DNA from: Limnobacter alexandrii
GTDB taxonomy: Bacteria; Pseudomonadota; Gammaproteobacteria; Burkholderiales; Burkholderiaceae_B
NCBI RefSeq assembly: GCF_005871185.1
Contig: NZ_SWKN01000006.1
Coordinates: 372,001-436,000, forward strand
Direction of reading: 5' to 3'
DNA: 64,000 nucleotides
Below, piece after piece: positions 51,897-60,749 of this stretch (positions are counted from its first letter, which is position 1; each line of letters begins with the position of its first letter). The notes beneath the pieces were generated by a model. It did no database searches. It was not told the DNA's origin and was given only the letters and a program-made list of their open reading frames with translations. Both the position numbers and the translations under genes were made by a program.

Positions 51897-52598
51897 CTAG
51901 TGGTCCTCGTTGGCAGGCGGCGAACCGGCTTGGCTCGCAAATACGGCACTGGCTTTGCCCCAGGTGTCGTCAAACACCAAACCCGACAAGGCCTCGCATT
52001 GGGCCCAGTGCTGTTGCGCCAGCATGGGTTCTGCGTAATAGCCCTCGACCGGTCCCAGGCACAGCACGGCAATCGGGCTTGCGCCTTCGGGCAGGCCCAA
52101 CACTACAGCCAGTTCAGCAGGTTCAAACAGCGACACCCAACCCATGCCCAGCCCTTCAACCCTTGCGGCCAGCCACAGGTTTTGAATGGCACAGGCGGCC
52201 GATGCCAAATCCATTTCAGGCATGGTGCGCCTGCCAAAAACATGGCGCTCACGGCCATCGGCCAGCGCAACCACCAGCACCTCGGCTGCATCCAGAATGC
52301 CCTGTACTTTCAGCTGCATGAATTCGCTTTCGCGTTGTCCAAGTGCACGTGCAGTTTCAATACGTTCAGCCTCGACCAGCGCATGCAAGCGCACACGGGT
52401 GTCGTGGTTCTGAATGCGCAAAAAACGCCAGGGCTGCATGTAGCCCACACTGGGTGCCTGGTGGGCCGCCTGCAACAATCGCTGCAACACATCGCTAGGC
52501 ACCTGCCCGCCACAAAAGTGGCGCATGTCGCGCCGCTCGCGAATGGCGCGGTACACTGCCGCCGATTCACGTGGGGAAAAAGGCGTGGCTTTTTTCAT
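51897..52598 (-). CDS. bluB: 5,6-dimethylbenzimidazole synthase
   Basis: A 233-residue FMN enzyme of the nitroreductase fold. RAIRERRDMRHFCGGQVPSD and AHQAPSVGYMQPWRFLRIQN are the BluB hallmarks, the second forming the FMN site; GWVSLFEPAELAVVLGLPEG follows. It cleaves reduced FMN with oxygen to give the base, so the host makes its lower ligand aerobically. ATG 52598 chosen as MKKATPFSPRESAA; it is 10 bp after cobO. Confidence 0.94.
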   Translation of the reverse strand: MKKATPFSPRESAAVYRAIRERRDMRHFCGGQVPSDVLQRLLQAAHQAPSVGYMQPWRFLRIQNHDTRVRLHALVEAERIETARALGQRESEFMQLKVQGILDAAEVLVVALADGRERHVFGRRTMPEMDLASAACAIQNLWLAARVEGLGMGWVSLFEPAELAVVLGLPEGASPIAVLCLGPVEGYYAEPMLAQQHWAQCEALSGLVFDDTWGKASAVFASQAGSPPANEDH

Positions 52599-52608
52599 CA
52601 CGGCCGGT

Positions 52609-53190
52609 TTAATCCTCAATGCCGCGTTGGGCTGGAATTCCAGCCTTGAATGCATGTTTGATCATGGCCATTTCGGTCACAGTGTCGGCCAGGTCGATCA
52701 CCTCTTGCGGGCAGCGCCGCCCGGTGATCACCACATGCACATCCTTTGGCCTGTTGCGCAAGGTTTGTAACACGTCATCCAACGGTATCCAGCCGTAAAT
52801 CAAACCGTAGGTCAATTCATCCAGCACCACCATGAAATGTTCGCCGCCCAGAATGGTGTCGCGAGCTTTGGCCCAGCCATCGCGGGCCAGTTTCGCCGAA
52901 TGTTCAATGTCTTTACTTTTCCAGCTAAAGCCATCGCCCAGCCCTTCAATGGACAAGCCCAGTTGCTCAAGCGCACGGTGCTCACCAAAACGCGCACTGG
53001 GTACCTTCATGAATTGGTAAATTTTTACCAGCTTGCCGTGCACATGGGTGCGGCCAAAGGCACGCATGGCCAAACCAAATGCGGCGGTGCTTTTGCCTTT
53101 GCCATCGCCGGTGTTCACAATGATCAAACCACGCCGTTCGCCTTCGGGGCGGTCGTAGCGTTTTTCAGTGGGGGGCGTTTCAATTTGCAT
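52609..53190 (-). CDS. cobO: Cob(I)yrinic acid a,c-diamide adenosyltransferase (CobA type)
   Basis: A 193-residue CobA/CobO/BtuR ATP:corrinoid adenosyltransferase. The P-loop is NTGDGKGKSTAAFGLAMRA; FMKVPSARFGEHRAL and MVVLDELTYGLIYGWIPLDD follow, then VVITGRRCPQEVIDLADTVT. It adds the 5'-deoxyadenosyl group. ATG 53190 has AGAGAAAACCC upstream; the frame upstream of it lacks homology. Confidence 0.95.
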   Translation of the reverse strand: MQIETPPTEKRYDRPEGERRGLIIVNTGDGKGKSTAAFGLAMRAFGRTHVHGKLVKIYQFMKVPSARFGEHRALEQLGLSIEGLGDGFSWKSKDIEHSAKLARDGWAKARDTILGGEHFMVVLDELTYGLIYGWIPLDDVLQTLRNRPKDVHVVITGRRCPQEVIDLADTVTEMAMIKHAFKAGIPAQRGIED

Positions 53191-53206
53191 GGGTTTTCTC
53201 TCGCGG

Positions 53207-54001
53207 TCAGGTTGGCAACACAAGCCAACGGTTGTTCACCTGGTGAATGGAAAGCCGGTGGTCGAATACAGTTTGCAAGGCGTGGTGTGCGGCCGCATCA
53301 TGGCTGGGGCCTGCGTATTGCAACTGGCCTGCTTGCATCACCAGCAGGTCGTCGGCCAGCAAGGCCAGGGAAATTTCATGCAACACAGTGACCACGGTTC
53401 GGCCCTCTGCCACCAGTCCACGCACCAGCGCTATCCAGTCAGCCTGGTGCGGCGGGTCCAGGTTGGCCAAAGGTTCGTCCATCAACACCATGTCGGCTTG
53501 AACAGCCAGTAACCTTGCCAGCAATACGCGCTGGCGTTCGCCACCGGAAAGGCTGCCCAGAAGACGGTCTCGCCATTCCCACACCCGGGTTTGTTCCATG
53601 GCCCGTTGCACGGCGGCGTGGTCGGCCGGGCCGGGCGGGCTTAGCCAGGGCAAGTGGGGAAAGCGGCCCAGCATCACAATGTCGTAGGTGCTTAAATCAT
53701 CGGCGGCCTGGTCGGCCCCGCCTTGCGCAAGCCACGCCACTGTTTTGGCGCGTTCGCGGTGTGCATAGGCTTGCAAGTCTTGTCCATTCACTTTGACATG
53801 GCCTTGCCGGGCAGGCACAAGCCCCGCAAGCGCGCGCAACAATGTGGATTTGCCCGCACCGTTGGGGCCCACCACACAGGTCCAACGGCCCCGCGTAATG
53901 GTGGCATTCAAGTGGTGCAGCACAGGGCGTACCTGGCGTGCAGCGCCCAGCGACACGCACAAATCATTCACTTCAAATGCAGCAGCTTTGTTCACGTTCA
54001 C
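53207..54001 (-). CDS. btuD: Vitamin B12 ABC transporter ATPase
   Basis: A 264-residue FecCD-type importer ATPase. Walker A GPNGAGKSTLLRALAG, signature LSGGERQRVLLARLL and Walker B MVLMDEPLANLD are intact, as is the H-loop TVLHEISLALL. It powers import with BtuC. Start is GTG at 54001, 1 bp from the btuC stop. Context with BtuF, BtuB and the riboswitch makes cobalamin/corrinoid the substrate. Confidence 0.93.
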   Translation of the reverse strand: MNVNKAAAFEVNDLCVSLGAARQVRPVLHHLNATITRGRWTCVVGPNGAGKSTLLRALAGLVPARQGHVKVNGQDLQAYAHRERAKTVAWLAQGGADQAADDLSTYDIVMLGRFPHLPWLSPPGPADHAAVQRAMEQTRVWEWRDRLLGSLSGGERQRVLLARLLAVQADMVLMDEPLANLDPPHQADWIALVRGLVAEGRTVVTVLHEISLALLADDLLVMQAGQLQYAGPSHDAAAHHALQTVFDHRLSIHQVNNRWLVLPT

Positions 54002-54002
54002 C

Positions 54003-54989
54003 TTACCCCGCCCTTCGGTGCATCAGCCACAGCAAATAGCCACCGCCCAGTGTGGCGGTCAGCACACCCACCGGAATTTCCTGGGGTGCAATCAAACCGC
54101 GGGCCAGAATGTCGGCGGCCAACAGCAGCACGCCACCCATCAGGCTGGCCAACACCACCAACTGCGCATAAGTTGTTCGCACAGCGGCGCGCACCAAATG
54201 TGGCGCTGCCAAACCCACAAAGGCAATCAGGCCGGTGTGGGCCACTGCTGTGCCAGTGGCCAAAGCCACCACGGCAATCAGCGCCATGCGGGCCGGGCGC
54301 AGCGGCATGCCCAGGCTTTGGGCCGTGTGCTCGCCCAGGGTGAGCGCATCAAGCGTTCGGGAAAAGGCCCAAGCCACACCCAGGCACAACACGCCGACAA
54401 GCAGCATGATGCCCAGCGACTGCCAACCCACAAAACCGGTAGAACCGAGAATGAAGGCTTGCATGGCCTGCAAGGTTTGCGGAACCGCAATGGTGATCAG
54501 CGATGTCAGCGCACCCAACACCATGCCCACCACCACACCGGCCAACAGCAAACGCAATGTGTGTTGCACACCTTTGGCCAAGGTGAGGGTTAACAGCACT
54601 GCACCCACTGCGCCCAGAAACGCAGCACCGGTCAAGCCCAACCGCACCACCCAGGCCTCGGCAAACGGCGAAACACCCAGCGTGGCCAGCGACACCGCCA
54701 CCGCCAGCGAGGCTCCCGACGCACTGCCCAGCAAAAACGGATCGGCCAAAGGGTTTCGAAACAAGCCCTGCGCCACGGCACCAGCCAGCCCAAGCAGCGC
54801 ACCTACAGCCCATGCACCCAGTGTGCGGGGTGCGCGAATGTCCAACACAATTTGACTGGCCACCGGATCGGCCCACATGTGCCACACCGATTCAAGGCCA
54901 GTGCTGCCCACGCCCAAACCAAGGGCGCTTAGCAACAGGCTTAAGACCAGCAAAAAAATTCCCCATGCAAGGCTTGCCCGTGTATTCAT
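54003..54989 (-). CDS. btuC: Vitamin B12 ABC transporter permease
   Basis: A 328-residue FecCD-family permease with about ten helices. RAPRTLGAWAVGALLGLAGA, VAQGLFRNPLADPFLLGSAS and GLIAFVGLAAPHLVRAAVRT are diagnostic. ATG 54989 overlaps the btuF stop by 4 bp. The last part (RGLIAPQEIPVGVLTATLGG) is the conserved cytoplasmic loop region. Confidence 0.94.
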   Translation of the reverse strand: MNTRASLAWGIFLLVLSLLLSALGLGVGSTGLESVWHMWADPVASQIVLDIRAPRTLGAWAVGALLGLAGAVAQGLFRNPLADPFLLGSASGASLAVAVSLATLGVSPFAEAWVVRLGLTGAAFLGAVGAVLLTLTLAKGVQHTLRLLLAGVVVGMVLGALTSLITIAVPQTLQAMQAFILGSTGFVGWQSLGIMLLVGVLCLGVAWAFSRTLDALTLGEHTAQSLGMPLRPARMALIAVVALATGTAVAHTGLIAFVGLAAPHLVRAAVRTTYAQLVVLASLMGGVLLLAADILARGLIAPQEIPVGVLTATLGGGYLLWLMHRRAG

Positions 54990-55822
54990 GGCGCACCTGC
55001 ACTGTGTTTCAGAATGCACTGCGCCAGCAAGCGGGCACCTTCGGCCATGCGGGGGCCGGGGCGCACAATGGCGTCTTCATCGTCGCTGTTGAAAATGCAA
55101 ATGCGTTGTTCACGCACAGCCCGCAGGCGCTGCCAACCGGGGCGCTCAGTCATGCCTTGCACATTGCGTTGCCCCACCATGATCAAATCGGGGTTGGCAC
55201 GCACCACAAATTCCGGGTTCAGTTTTGGAAATGGGCCCAGTTCAGCAGGCACCACATTGCCCACACCCAGGCGCTTAAGCGTTTGGCCGATAAAAGAAGA
55301 TTCACCGGCAGCATAAGGTGCACGGTTCACTTCAAAGTACACACGAATGCCGCGCGCATGTTGCGGCAAGGAACTGGCAGCTGCTGACACACCGGCGTCC
55401 ACCTTGCGCCATACCTGCTCGGCTTTTGCTGGCGCAAGGCCCAAGGCCTGCGCAACCTTTGCAATGACCACCTGCACCTGTTCGTGGGTTTTGGGTTCAA
55501 GCATCAGTACTTTCAGGCCCAGTGCCTGCAAACGTTCTGCTGCACGTGACGATTCTGCCATTAACACCAAGTCTGGTTTCAAGGCCACAATGGCTTCAAT
55601 ATTGGGATCAATACCACCGCCCACGCGTGGCAGCTGTTGCACAGAAGCAGGCCAGTTGGAATAACGGTCCACACCCACCAAACGGCTGCACTCGCCAAGC
55701 GCGCACACACTTTCAGTGAGCGAGGGCAACAGGCTAACGATGCGTTGTGGGGCAGCATGCGCAGCCCAAGTGCAACACGCCAACAACATGGCCAACACAT
55801 TGCGCAGGCAAAGCAGCTTCAT
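54986..55822 (-). CDS. btuF: Vitamin B12 ABC transporter binding protein
   Basis: A 278-residue periplasmic protein with a signal peptide (residues about 1-23, ending AHA). PQRIVSLLPSLTESVCALGE and RLVGVDRYSNWPASVQQLPR match BtuF, and GGGIDPNIEAIVALKPDLVL-type text (here VGGGIDPNIEAIVALKPDLV) follows. It delivers corrinoid to BtuCD. Overlaps cobU by 4 bp. Confidence 0.93.
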   Translation of the reverse strand: MKLLCLRNVLAMLLACCTWAAHAAPQRIVSLLPSLTESVCALGECSRLVGVDRYSNWPASVQQLPRVGGGIDPNIEAIVALKPDLVLMAESSRAAERLQALGLKVLMLEPKTHEQVQVVIAKVAQALGLAPAKAEQVWRKVDAGVSAAASSLPQHARGIRVYFEVNRAPYAAGESSFIGQTLKRLGVGNVVPAELGPFPKLNPEFVVRANPDLIMVGQRNVQGMTERPGWQRLRAVREQRICIFNSDDEDAIVRPGPRMAEGARLLAQCILKHSAGAP

Positions 55823-56388
55823 TGTGAAGTTCCTTTGACAGGCACCGCCTGCCCGGCCACCATCAAGGTAACCCGTTCACAAACGTTGGCGATGGCTTGG
55901 TTCAAACGCCCCAGTTCGTCCACATAATCGCGAACCTCTTTGCCCATGGGCACCACACCCAAACCAATTTCATTGCTGACCAACACCACAGGGCCGGGCA
56001 AATTCGCCAATGTGTCCAGCAAGCCGCTGACTGAATCTTGAAAATTTCCAGTGGGTACAGGCAAGCCGGGCGGCGGCATCAGCCAATTCACCAGCCACAA
56101 GGTTAAACAATCAACAAGCATCAAAGTGTTGGGTGCGCTGTGTTGCTTCAGCACTGAAGTCAAATTCAAGGTTTCTTCAACTGCCACCAAACCGGGTACA
56201 CGCAAGGCGCGGTCAAGCTGATGTTGCACAATGCGTTGCCTCATTTCGGAATCGCCCGCATAGGCTGTGGCCACCAGCACAGCGTGCCGCTGCGGGCCGG
56301 CTGCCAGCCATTGCATGGCCAGGTTCTCAGCGCGGCGCGATTTGCCACTGCGCTGACCACCCAATATCAATTCAGAACGGGCAAGCAT
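55819..56388 (-). CDS. cobU: Bifunctional adenosylcobinamide kinase/guanylyltransferase
   Basis: A 189-residue CobU/CobP. The P-loop is LILGGQRSGKSRRAENLAMQ, then TLMLVDCLTLWLVNWLM and VSNEIGLGVVPMGKEVRDYV. It phosphorylates and GMP-modifies adenosylcobinamide, giving the substrate for CobS. ATG 56388 is preferred over a TTG three codons earlier. It lies 22 bp after btuB. Confidence 0.94.
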   Translation of the reverse strand: MLARSELILGGQRSGKSRRAENLAMQWLAAGPQRHAVLVATAYAGDSEMRQRIVQHQLDRALRVPGLVAVEETLNLTSVLKQHSAPNTLMLVDCLTLWLVNWLMPPPGLPVPTGNFQDSVSGLLDTLANLPGPVVLVSNEIGLGVVPMGKEVRDYVDELGRLNQAIANVCERVTLMVAGQAVPVKGTSQ

Positions 56389-56410
56389 GTGCTTCAATCA
56401 GGTTTCACCC

Positions 56411-58270
56411 TTAAAAAGACCAATTGGCCGACACAAACAGGTTTCTGCCCGGTGTGGTAAAGCCATTGGCCAGTGAATAGGTTTTGTCGGTGAGGTTATT
56501 CAAGCGGGCCGACACGGACAAGTCCTGATTCACCTTGTGGCTTATACCCGCGTTCAGCAAACCATAACCGCCCAGCTCAATATTGGGATCACTGGAGCGA
56601 ATTGCTCTGTCTTCCCGGTCGCTGGCCAGCTTTAGCTCCCCATAGTACTGCCAGGGACCGGTTTCACGGCTCAAGTTTAAATTGAATACATGGCGTGCAA
56701 TGCGAACAATGCGTTTGTTGTCGGGTTCGGTTTTTGGGTCGGTGTAATCGTAAGACGCTTTCACTAATATTGTTTCAAACTGGCGATCCACTGCAAAGGT
56801 GGCACCCTGCAAGGTGGCACGCGCCGACTGCACTGCCGTAGACGGTGTGATGAAACCCTGCACCCTGTTGTGATACACCACGGCACTGGCTGCAATGGCC
56901 GGGGCTGCGTATTTCACACCCAGTTCTTTGGAACGACTGCGCTGGGGTTGCAAATTCGGATTACCAAACCCCGGGAAATACAGCTGGTTGAATGTGGGGG
57001 CCTGAAAACTGCTGCCTGTGCTGCCCACCAGGCGCCATTGCGAATTCAGCTTGTAACCCGCAGACACTGCATAGTTGTTGAAACGCCCAAACTGCGAATT
57101 GTCGTCGCTTCGCAGCACACCCAGCGCGTCCCACTGCGTGCGATTCAAGGCATACGCGGCCATAAAACTGTCGATGCTTCGGGCCTTCACCGCATAATCG
57201 GTTTCGCTGTCCACTTCTTCGTTGCGCTGTTCTGCAAGCAAGGTCAGTACATCTTTGTCAAAGCTGATGTCGTTTTGCCAGCTGTATTGATCGCGCTTGG
57301 TGTTGAACCGTGCACGGCCAGCGTCTGCACCATCCGACAAACGGCGATATTCACTCAACGATTTGTCATCGGCCTGCGCCAGCAGCACAGTCGACTTCCA
57401 GCGCGGTGCGAATTTGGCCACCCATTGCAGGCTGGACTGATTCAGTTCCGGTTTTGCAATCGCTTCGCTGGTTTGTGAATTCAGGGCCAACGGGTTTGGA
57501 AAGGGGTTGCCGTCGAAACCGTACTCGCCTTCGCTGTACAAGGTTTGAAATTTCAATTGGTGATTGGTGTGCACATCGGCCACCAAACTGAAATTCAGGC
57601 TGCTGCTTTCAAACGGATCTTCGTCCGGGTTCAAACCCGACGCGGCAGGTGTTTTGGCATCAATGCCTGTGCCCCGCTCATGGGAAAAACCCAGGCTGTA
57701 GCCAAACATGCCTGTTTTGCCACTGAAGTGCGCTGCGCCCAACCGTTGACCATCGCTGCCCACACCCACGCTAACGGACCGCCGGGGTGTACCCGCTTGC
57801 CGCGTGATGATTTGAATGACCCCGCCCACCGCATCAGGACCATACAGGGCCGAAGCGGCGCCACGCAAAATCTCGATGCGCTCGATTGATTCAAGCGGAA
57901 TGGTTTCCAGAGAAAAACCGCCACTGGTGGCCGAACCCACCCGCACGCCATCGACCAGCAAAATGGTTTGTGTGGCCGATGCACCACGCAGAAACAAAGT
58001 GGTGTTGGACCGGTAACTGCCGTTGGACGAAATTTGTACGCCCGGCTGTTGGGCCAGCACTTCGCGCAGCGAGGTTTGCCCGGCACGGCTCAGGGTTTCA
58101 CGGTCGATTACCGTGACATCGGCCAACACTTCTGTGATGGCTTGCTCGGTGCGGGTGGCAGTAACCACCACAGAATCGAACAGGGGATTTGTTTGTGCAA
58201 ATACAGAACCGGTCGCCGGGAAGGCAACGGACATGGCAAGACAAAGCTTGCCCAAACGAATTGAGTGCAT
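56411..58270 (-). CDS. btuB: TonB-dependent B12 receptor
   Basis: A 619-residue outer-membrane receptor. A signal peptide (about residues 1-25) precedes the plug domain with TonB-box-like DSVVVTATR, VTVIDRETLSRAGQTSLREV, LRGASATQTILLVDGVRVGS and LRGAASALYGPDAVGGVIQI. The beta-barrel follows and ends in the terminal aromatic NLFVSANWSF required for assembly. Size and plug motif sequence match BtuB, and the gene is the first after a cobalamin riboswitch. Confidence 0.95.
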   Translation of the reverse strand: MHSIRLGKLCLAMSVAFPATGSVFAQTNPLFDSVVVTATRTEQAITEVLADVTVIDRETLSRAGQTSLREVLAQQPGVQISSNGSYRSNTTLFLRGASATQTILLVDGVRVGSATSGGFSLETIPLESIERIEILRGAASALYGPDAVGGVIQIITRQAGTPRRSVSVGVGSDGQRLGAAHFSGKTGMFGYSLGFSHERGTGIDAKTPAASGLNPDEDPFESSSLNFSLVADVHTNHQLKFQTLYSEGEYGFDGNPFPNPLALNSQTSEAIAKPELNQSSLQWVAKFAPRWKSTVLLAQADDKSLSEYRRLSDGADAGRARFNTKRDQYSWQNDISFDKDVLTLLAEQRNEEVDSETDYAVKARSIDSFMAAYALNRTQWDALGVLRSDDNSQFGRFNNYAVSAGYKLNSQWRLVGSTGSSFQAPTFNQLYFPGFGNPNLQPQRSRSKELGVKYAAPAIAASAVVYHNRVQGFITPSTAVQSARATLQGATFAVDRQFETILVKASYDYTDPKTEPDNKRIVRIARHVFNLNLSRETGPWQYYGELKLASDREDRAIRSSDPNIELGGYGLLNAGISHKVNQDLSVSARLNNLTDKTYSLANGFTTPGRNLFVSANWSF

Positions 58271-58326
58271 GATAAGTTGATTGGATAAGTACCCTCACCG
58301 CCTTCCCCGACAGTGCATGGGACACA

Positions 58327-58343
58327 GTGCGCCATTGGCGCAC
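58327..58343 (-). promoter_or_regulatory. Hairpin following the riboswitch, likely expression platform
   Basis: GTGCGCC (58327-58333) and GGCGCAC (58337-58343) form a perfect 7-bp stem with a 3-nt loop, immediately downstream of the riboswitch aptamer and before btuB. No T-run follows, so translational control of the btuB start, rather than termination, is favoured. Confidence 0.5.
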
Positions 58344-58353
58344 CCCGTTGTTG

Positions 58354-58521
58354 GCCGGTATCCGGGCTGGCAGACTTACCCTCACCACCTTCTCAGGCGT
58401 TTGAAAACACCCAATGGTTTTTGATGAGAGCCAAGCTAGACGCTTGTCTGCGTACCGTTGCGGGGGCAGCGCTAAAGAGCTTCCCGTTTAACTTCAGAAC
58501 AGGGACTGTTCCGAGAGCACC
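58354..58521 (-). promoter_or_regulatory. Cobalamin riboswitch
   Basis: Reading the minus strand, the aptamer opens GGTGCTCTCGG (58521), then carries AAACGGGAAGCTC, the conserved core GCTGCCCCCGCAACGGTA, and the closing B12 box AGTCTGCCAGCCCGGATACC. These are the diagnostic elements of the AdoCbl riboswitch in the right order. It lies 84 nt upstream of btuB and should switch off the whole 13-gene operon when cobalamin is plentiful. The stretch 58271-58580 holds only this element and its platform. Confidence 0.95.
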
Positions 58522-58580
58522 AACAAACCAGATTGTACAGCAGCACAGCGCAATTTTTGGGGATTCAAACGGCGCATGGT

Positions 58581-59126
58581 TTAATTGACTTGTGGTGAGA
58601 GCTCAAGCTTGTTCAAGTCGAAGCCCTTGGCGTTCAGCCGTTGCAGCAGCGCCTCATATTTGGCTGGGTTCACCTGTTGGGTGCGCGACAACACCCACAA
58701 AAATTCTCGCTTGGGCTCGCTAACCGCAACCAACTGGTACTCGGGGTCAATGTCAATCACCCAGTAATCACCCCACACCATTGGCAGCCAACTTAACCAG
58801 GCAGGCGCAAAGCGTACCTCAAGCTTGGGCGATTTCAAACCGCCAATTTGACGGGCCTGCCCCTCAACTTCCTCCATCTCGCTGTTGGCCAACTGGCAGC
58901 GATTCAGCACTTTCACTGTGCCGTCCTTTCGCAAAGAATAGGCTGCGCTGGTGTTGGCCACACATTGCTTCTGGAAGCGGTTGGGGTACTTGGCGATTTC
59001 AAACCAGGTGCCCATGTAACGGGGTAAATCCAGGGACTGAATGGTTTGAAGCGGTTGAGGGGGTTCGGCTGCAAAAATTGGAAAAGCCGCATGGATAAAA
59101 AACAAGAAAGAAAGCAGCAACTTCAT
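58581..59126 (-). CDS. blc: Lipocalin family protein (Blc-like)
   Basis: A 181-residue exported protein. Signal peptide of about 20 residues (LLLSFLFFIHAAFPIFA), then the lipocalin motif LDLPRYMGTWFEIAKYPNRF with the invariant G-x-W. FAPAWLSWLPMVWGDYWVID and YQLVAVSEPKREFLWVLSRT follow as in Blc. No lipobox Cys, so soluble periplasmic. Blc-type lipocalins bind lysophospholipids or fatty acids. ATG 59126 gives MKLLLSFLFF. Confidence 0.92.
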   Translation of the reverse strand: MKLLLSFLFFIHAAFPIFAAEPPQPLQTIQSLDLPRYMGTWFEIAKYPNRFQKQCVANTSAAYSLRKDGTVKVLNRCQLANSEMEEVEGQARQIGGLKSPKLEVRFAPAWLSWLPMVWGDYWVIDIDPEYQLVAVSEPKREFLWVLSRTQQVNPAKYEALLQRLNAKGFDLNKLELSPQVN

Positions 59127-59209
59127 TGCAAGCCCCTGAATCAAATGAGAAAGGAGTTTGGCACAGTTCTGATTAAAATGGGGCGCGGGTATTTTCAGTG
59201 ACACACACT

Positions 59210-59599
59210 TTAAATCCAGCGCTTCACAGCCTCGGCTGTGTCGCCTGGGTTGGTGTTGAAGCAGATTTTCGCGCCCGGTGCATGCGTGTGAATAGTATTG
59301 ATGATTGTCTCGAACAATAGAAAATGGGTGGGCACAGTACGCACCCCGGCACCGACAAGCACACAATCAAACTGTTTCTGACTCAGTGCATTCCGAAGCA
59401 CCATGTCAGCCGTCGCACCAAAGTCGGTCAAGCAAATTTGTGCGTCATAACCCTGCGCTTGTAAGCTGGCTGCGCCTGCGTTCAAACCTTGGAGTATCTT
59501 CTCAGCAGTCAGTCCGGGAAATGCCGCGTATTCCGGACTGGAAAAATCTATCAGCTCAGGCTGAAGGCCCACAATCAAAACCTGCTTGCGTGTTTCCAT
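59210..59599 (-). CDS. Conserved hypothetical protein, Rossmann-like
   Basis: A 129-residue protein. METRKQVLIVGLQPELIDFS starts a possible nucleotide-binding beta-alpha unit; FDCVLVGAGVRTVPTHFLLF and TINTIHTHAPGAKICFNTNP follow. I do not recognise the family by name. No signal peptide. It lies between the lipocalin and the chlorite-dismutase-like gene in the same direction, gaps 83 and 33 bp. Confidence 0.7.
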   Translation of the reverse strand: METRKQVLIVGLQPELIDFSSPEYAAFPGLTAEKILQGLNAGAASLQAQGYDAQICLTDFGATADMVLRNALSQKQFDCVLVGAGVRTVPTHFLLFETIINTIHTHAPGAKICFNTNPGDTAEAVKRWI

Positions 59600-59632
59600 G
59601 CTTTTCTCCCACTGAATACTTGCCTTTGACTG

Positions 59633-60187
59633 TCAGAAGTTGTCCTTCATCAGTCGAATATCAATCTCGCGCTCCACATACTTCCATTCTTCCGAGGTCC
59701 GCAGTTTGACAAGCAACGCATCAAACGCATCTGTGTGCTCAGGCGCAAATTCAAACCAGGTTAAAAAATCAAACGGCTCGCCCAGGTCGCGAGAGTGGTG
59801 AAGCTGCCGGGCAATTTCAGGCAAGTAGGCCAAGCCAATTTCAGTGTGATGCGACTGCGCCTCGAAAATGGCCCGACGCTCGTCTTGTGACAAAGCCCAC
59901 CACTGCGCATTTTTCTTGATTGGAATCAGTGCAGCACAGGTGGAGGCAGTTCGATTCAATCCCTCTTGCCTTGCACGCAGCTGGGTAATTTCATGCCGTT
60001 CGGCATAGCGCACATTGCTGGTAAAACCTTGAAGTACCCAAGTGCTAACCTGGCTTAGCTGGCTTGCCGGGGTATTCACTACATTCAGCCTTGGCACGGT
60101 TTCAATAGGTTCACCAACAATGGCCTCGCAGCGGGTAACACGCCATTGGCCCTCGGGGCCGCCGATGAATGAGTAGTGGTTGTTCAT
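59633..60187 (-). CDS. Chlorite dismutase family protein
   Basis: A 184-residue protein of the dimeric alpha/beta-barrel heme superfamily. The C-terminal half HHTEIGLAYLPEIARQLHHS, RDLGEPFDFLTWFEFAPEHT, LRTSEEWKYVEREIDIRL matches small chlorite-dismutase-like proteins. Whether it binds heme or degrades chlorite is uncertain; family members also include coproheme decarboxylases, but those are larger. ATG 60187 (MNNHYSFIGGPEGQW) was chosen over a TTG 28 codons upstream that overlaps the SRPBCC gene. Confidence 0.75.
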   Translation of the reverse strand: MNNHYSFIGGPEGQWRVTRCEAIVGEPIETVPRLNVVNTPASQLSQVSTWVLQGFTSNVRYAERHEITQLRARQEGLNRTASTCAALIPIKKNAQWWALSQDERRAIFEAQSHHTEIGLAYLPEIARQLHHSRDLGEPFDFLTWFEFAPEHTDAFDALLVKLRTSEEWKYVEREIDIRLMKDNF

Positions 60188-60267
60188 GTGGGGAGCGGGG
60201 TATCGGTTTGAGTCACCAATATCCCAGCTTGCCCGACGCCGGTCAAGCGTCTTGACAACAACTTTGG

Positions 60268-60726
60268 TCAACCATGGTCTGGAATATCAGGCTCCACCAA
60301 CTTGGCCAATTGCTCAAGCGATTCCTGCCAACCTAAATAACACATTTCAACAGGTATGACCGAAGGGATTCCTTCCTGAACAATCCGCAATGCCGTCCCG
60401 CAGACCACCGTTTCAAGATCCACAGTCACGACCATTTCACCAGGTAAGTTGGGGTCATCAAATTGATCTGTGCTACGAATACGCTGGTTGGTTACAAGCT
60501 CCAGATACTTCACTTCGAACGTGTGGCTGCTGCCGGTGCTGAAGTTGGTAAATGACATGCGATAGCCACCGCCCTCCCGCACATCCATTTCATGGATGGT
60601 ACCTGTGAAGCCGTAAGGTGGGCTCCAATACTCCAACGCACTTTTATCAGTAAACGCCTTGTATACCCGCTCTGCTGGGGCGCGCAGTACCCTGTGCAAC
60701 TTCACTGTTCCTGTGCTGTTCGACAT
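60268..60726 (-). CDS. SRPBCC/AHSA1-like domain protein
   Basis: A 152-residue START-like protein. TVKLHRVLRAPAERVYKAFT, then YWSPPYGFTGTIHEMDVREG and GGYRMSFTNFSTGSSHTFEV, is the AHSA1 pattern of an N-terminal strand, a W-x-x-P motif and a hydrophobic cavity. Such genes are often regulated by ArsR-type repressors, and a 12-bp palindrome lies upstream. Ligand unknown. Confidence 0.9.
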   Translation of the reverse strand: MSNSTGTVKLHRVLRAPAERVYKAFTDKSALEYWSPPYGFTGTIHEMDVREGGGYRMSFTNFSTGSSHTFEVKYLELVTNQRIRSTDQFDDPNLPGEMVVTVDLETVVCGTALRIVQEGIPSVIPVEMCYLGWQESLEQLAKLVEPDIPDHG

Positions 60727-60749
60727 CGTAGTCTCCTTGAAAGTTGTGC

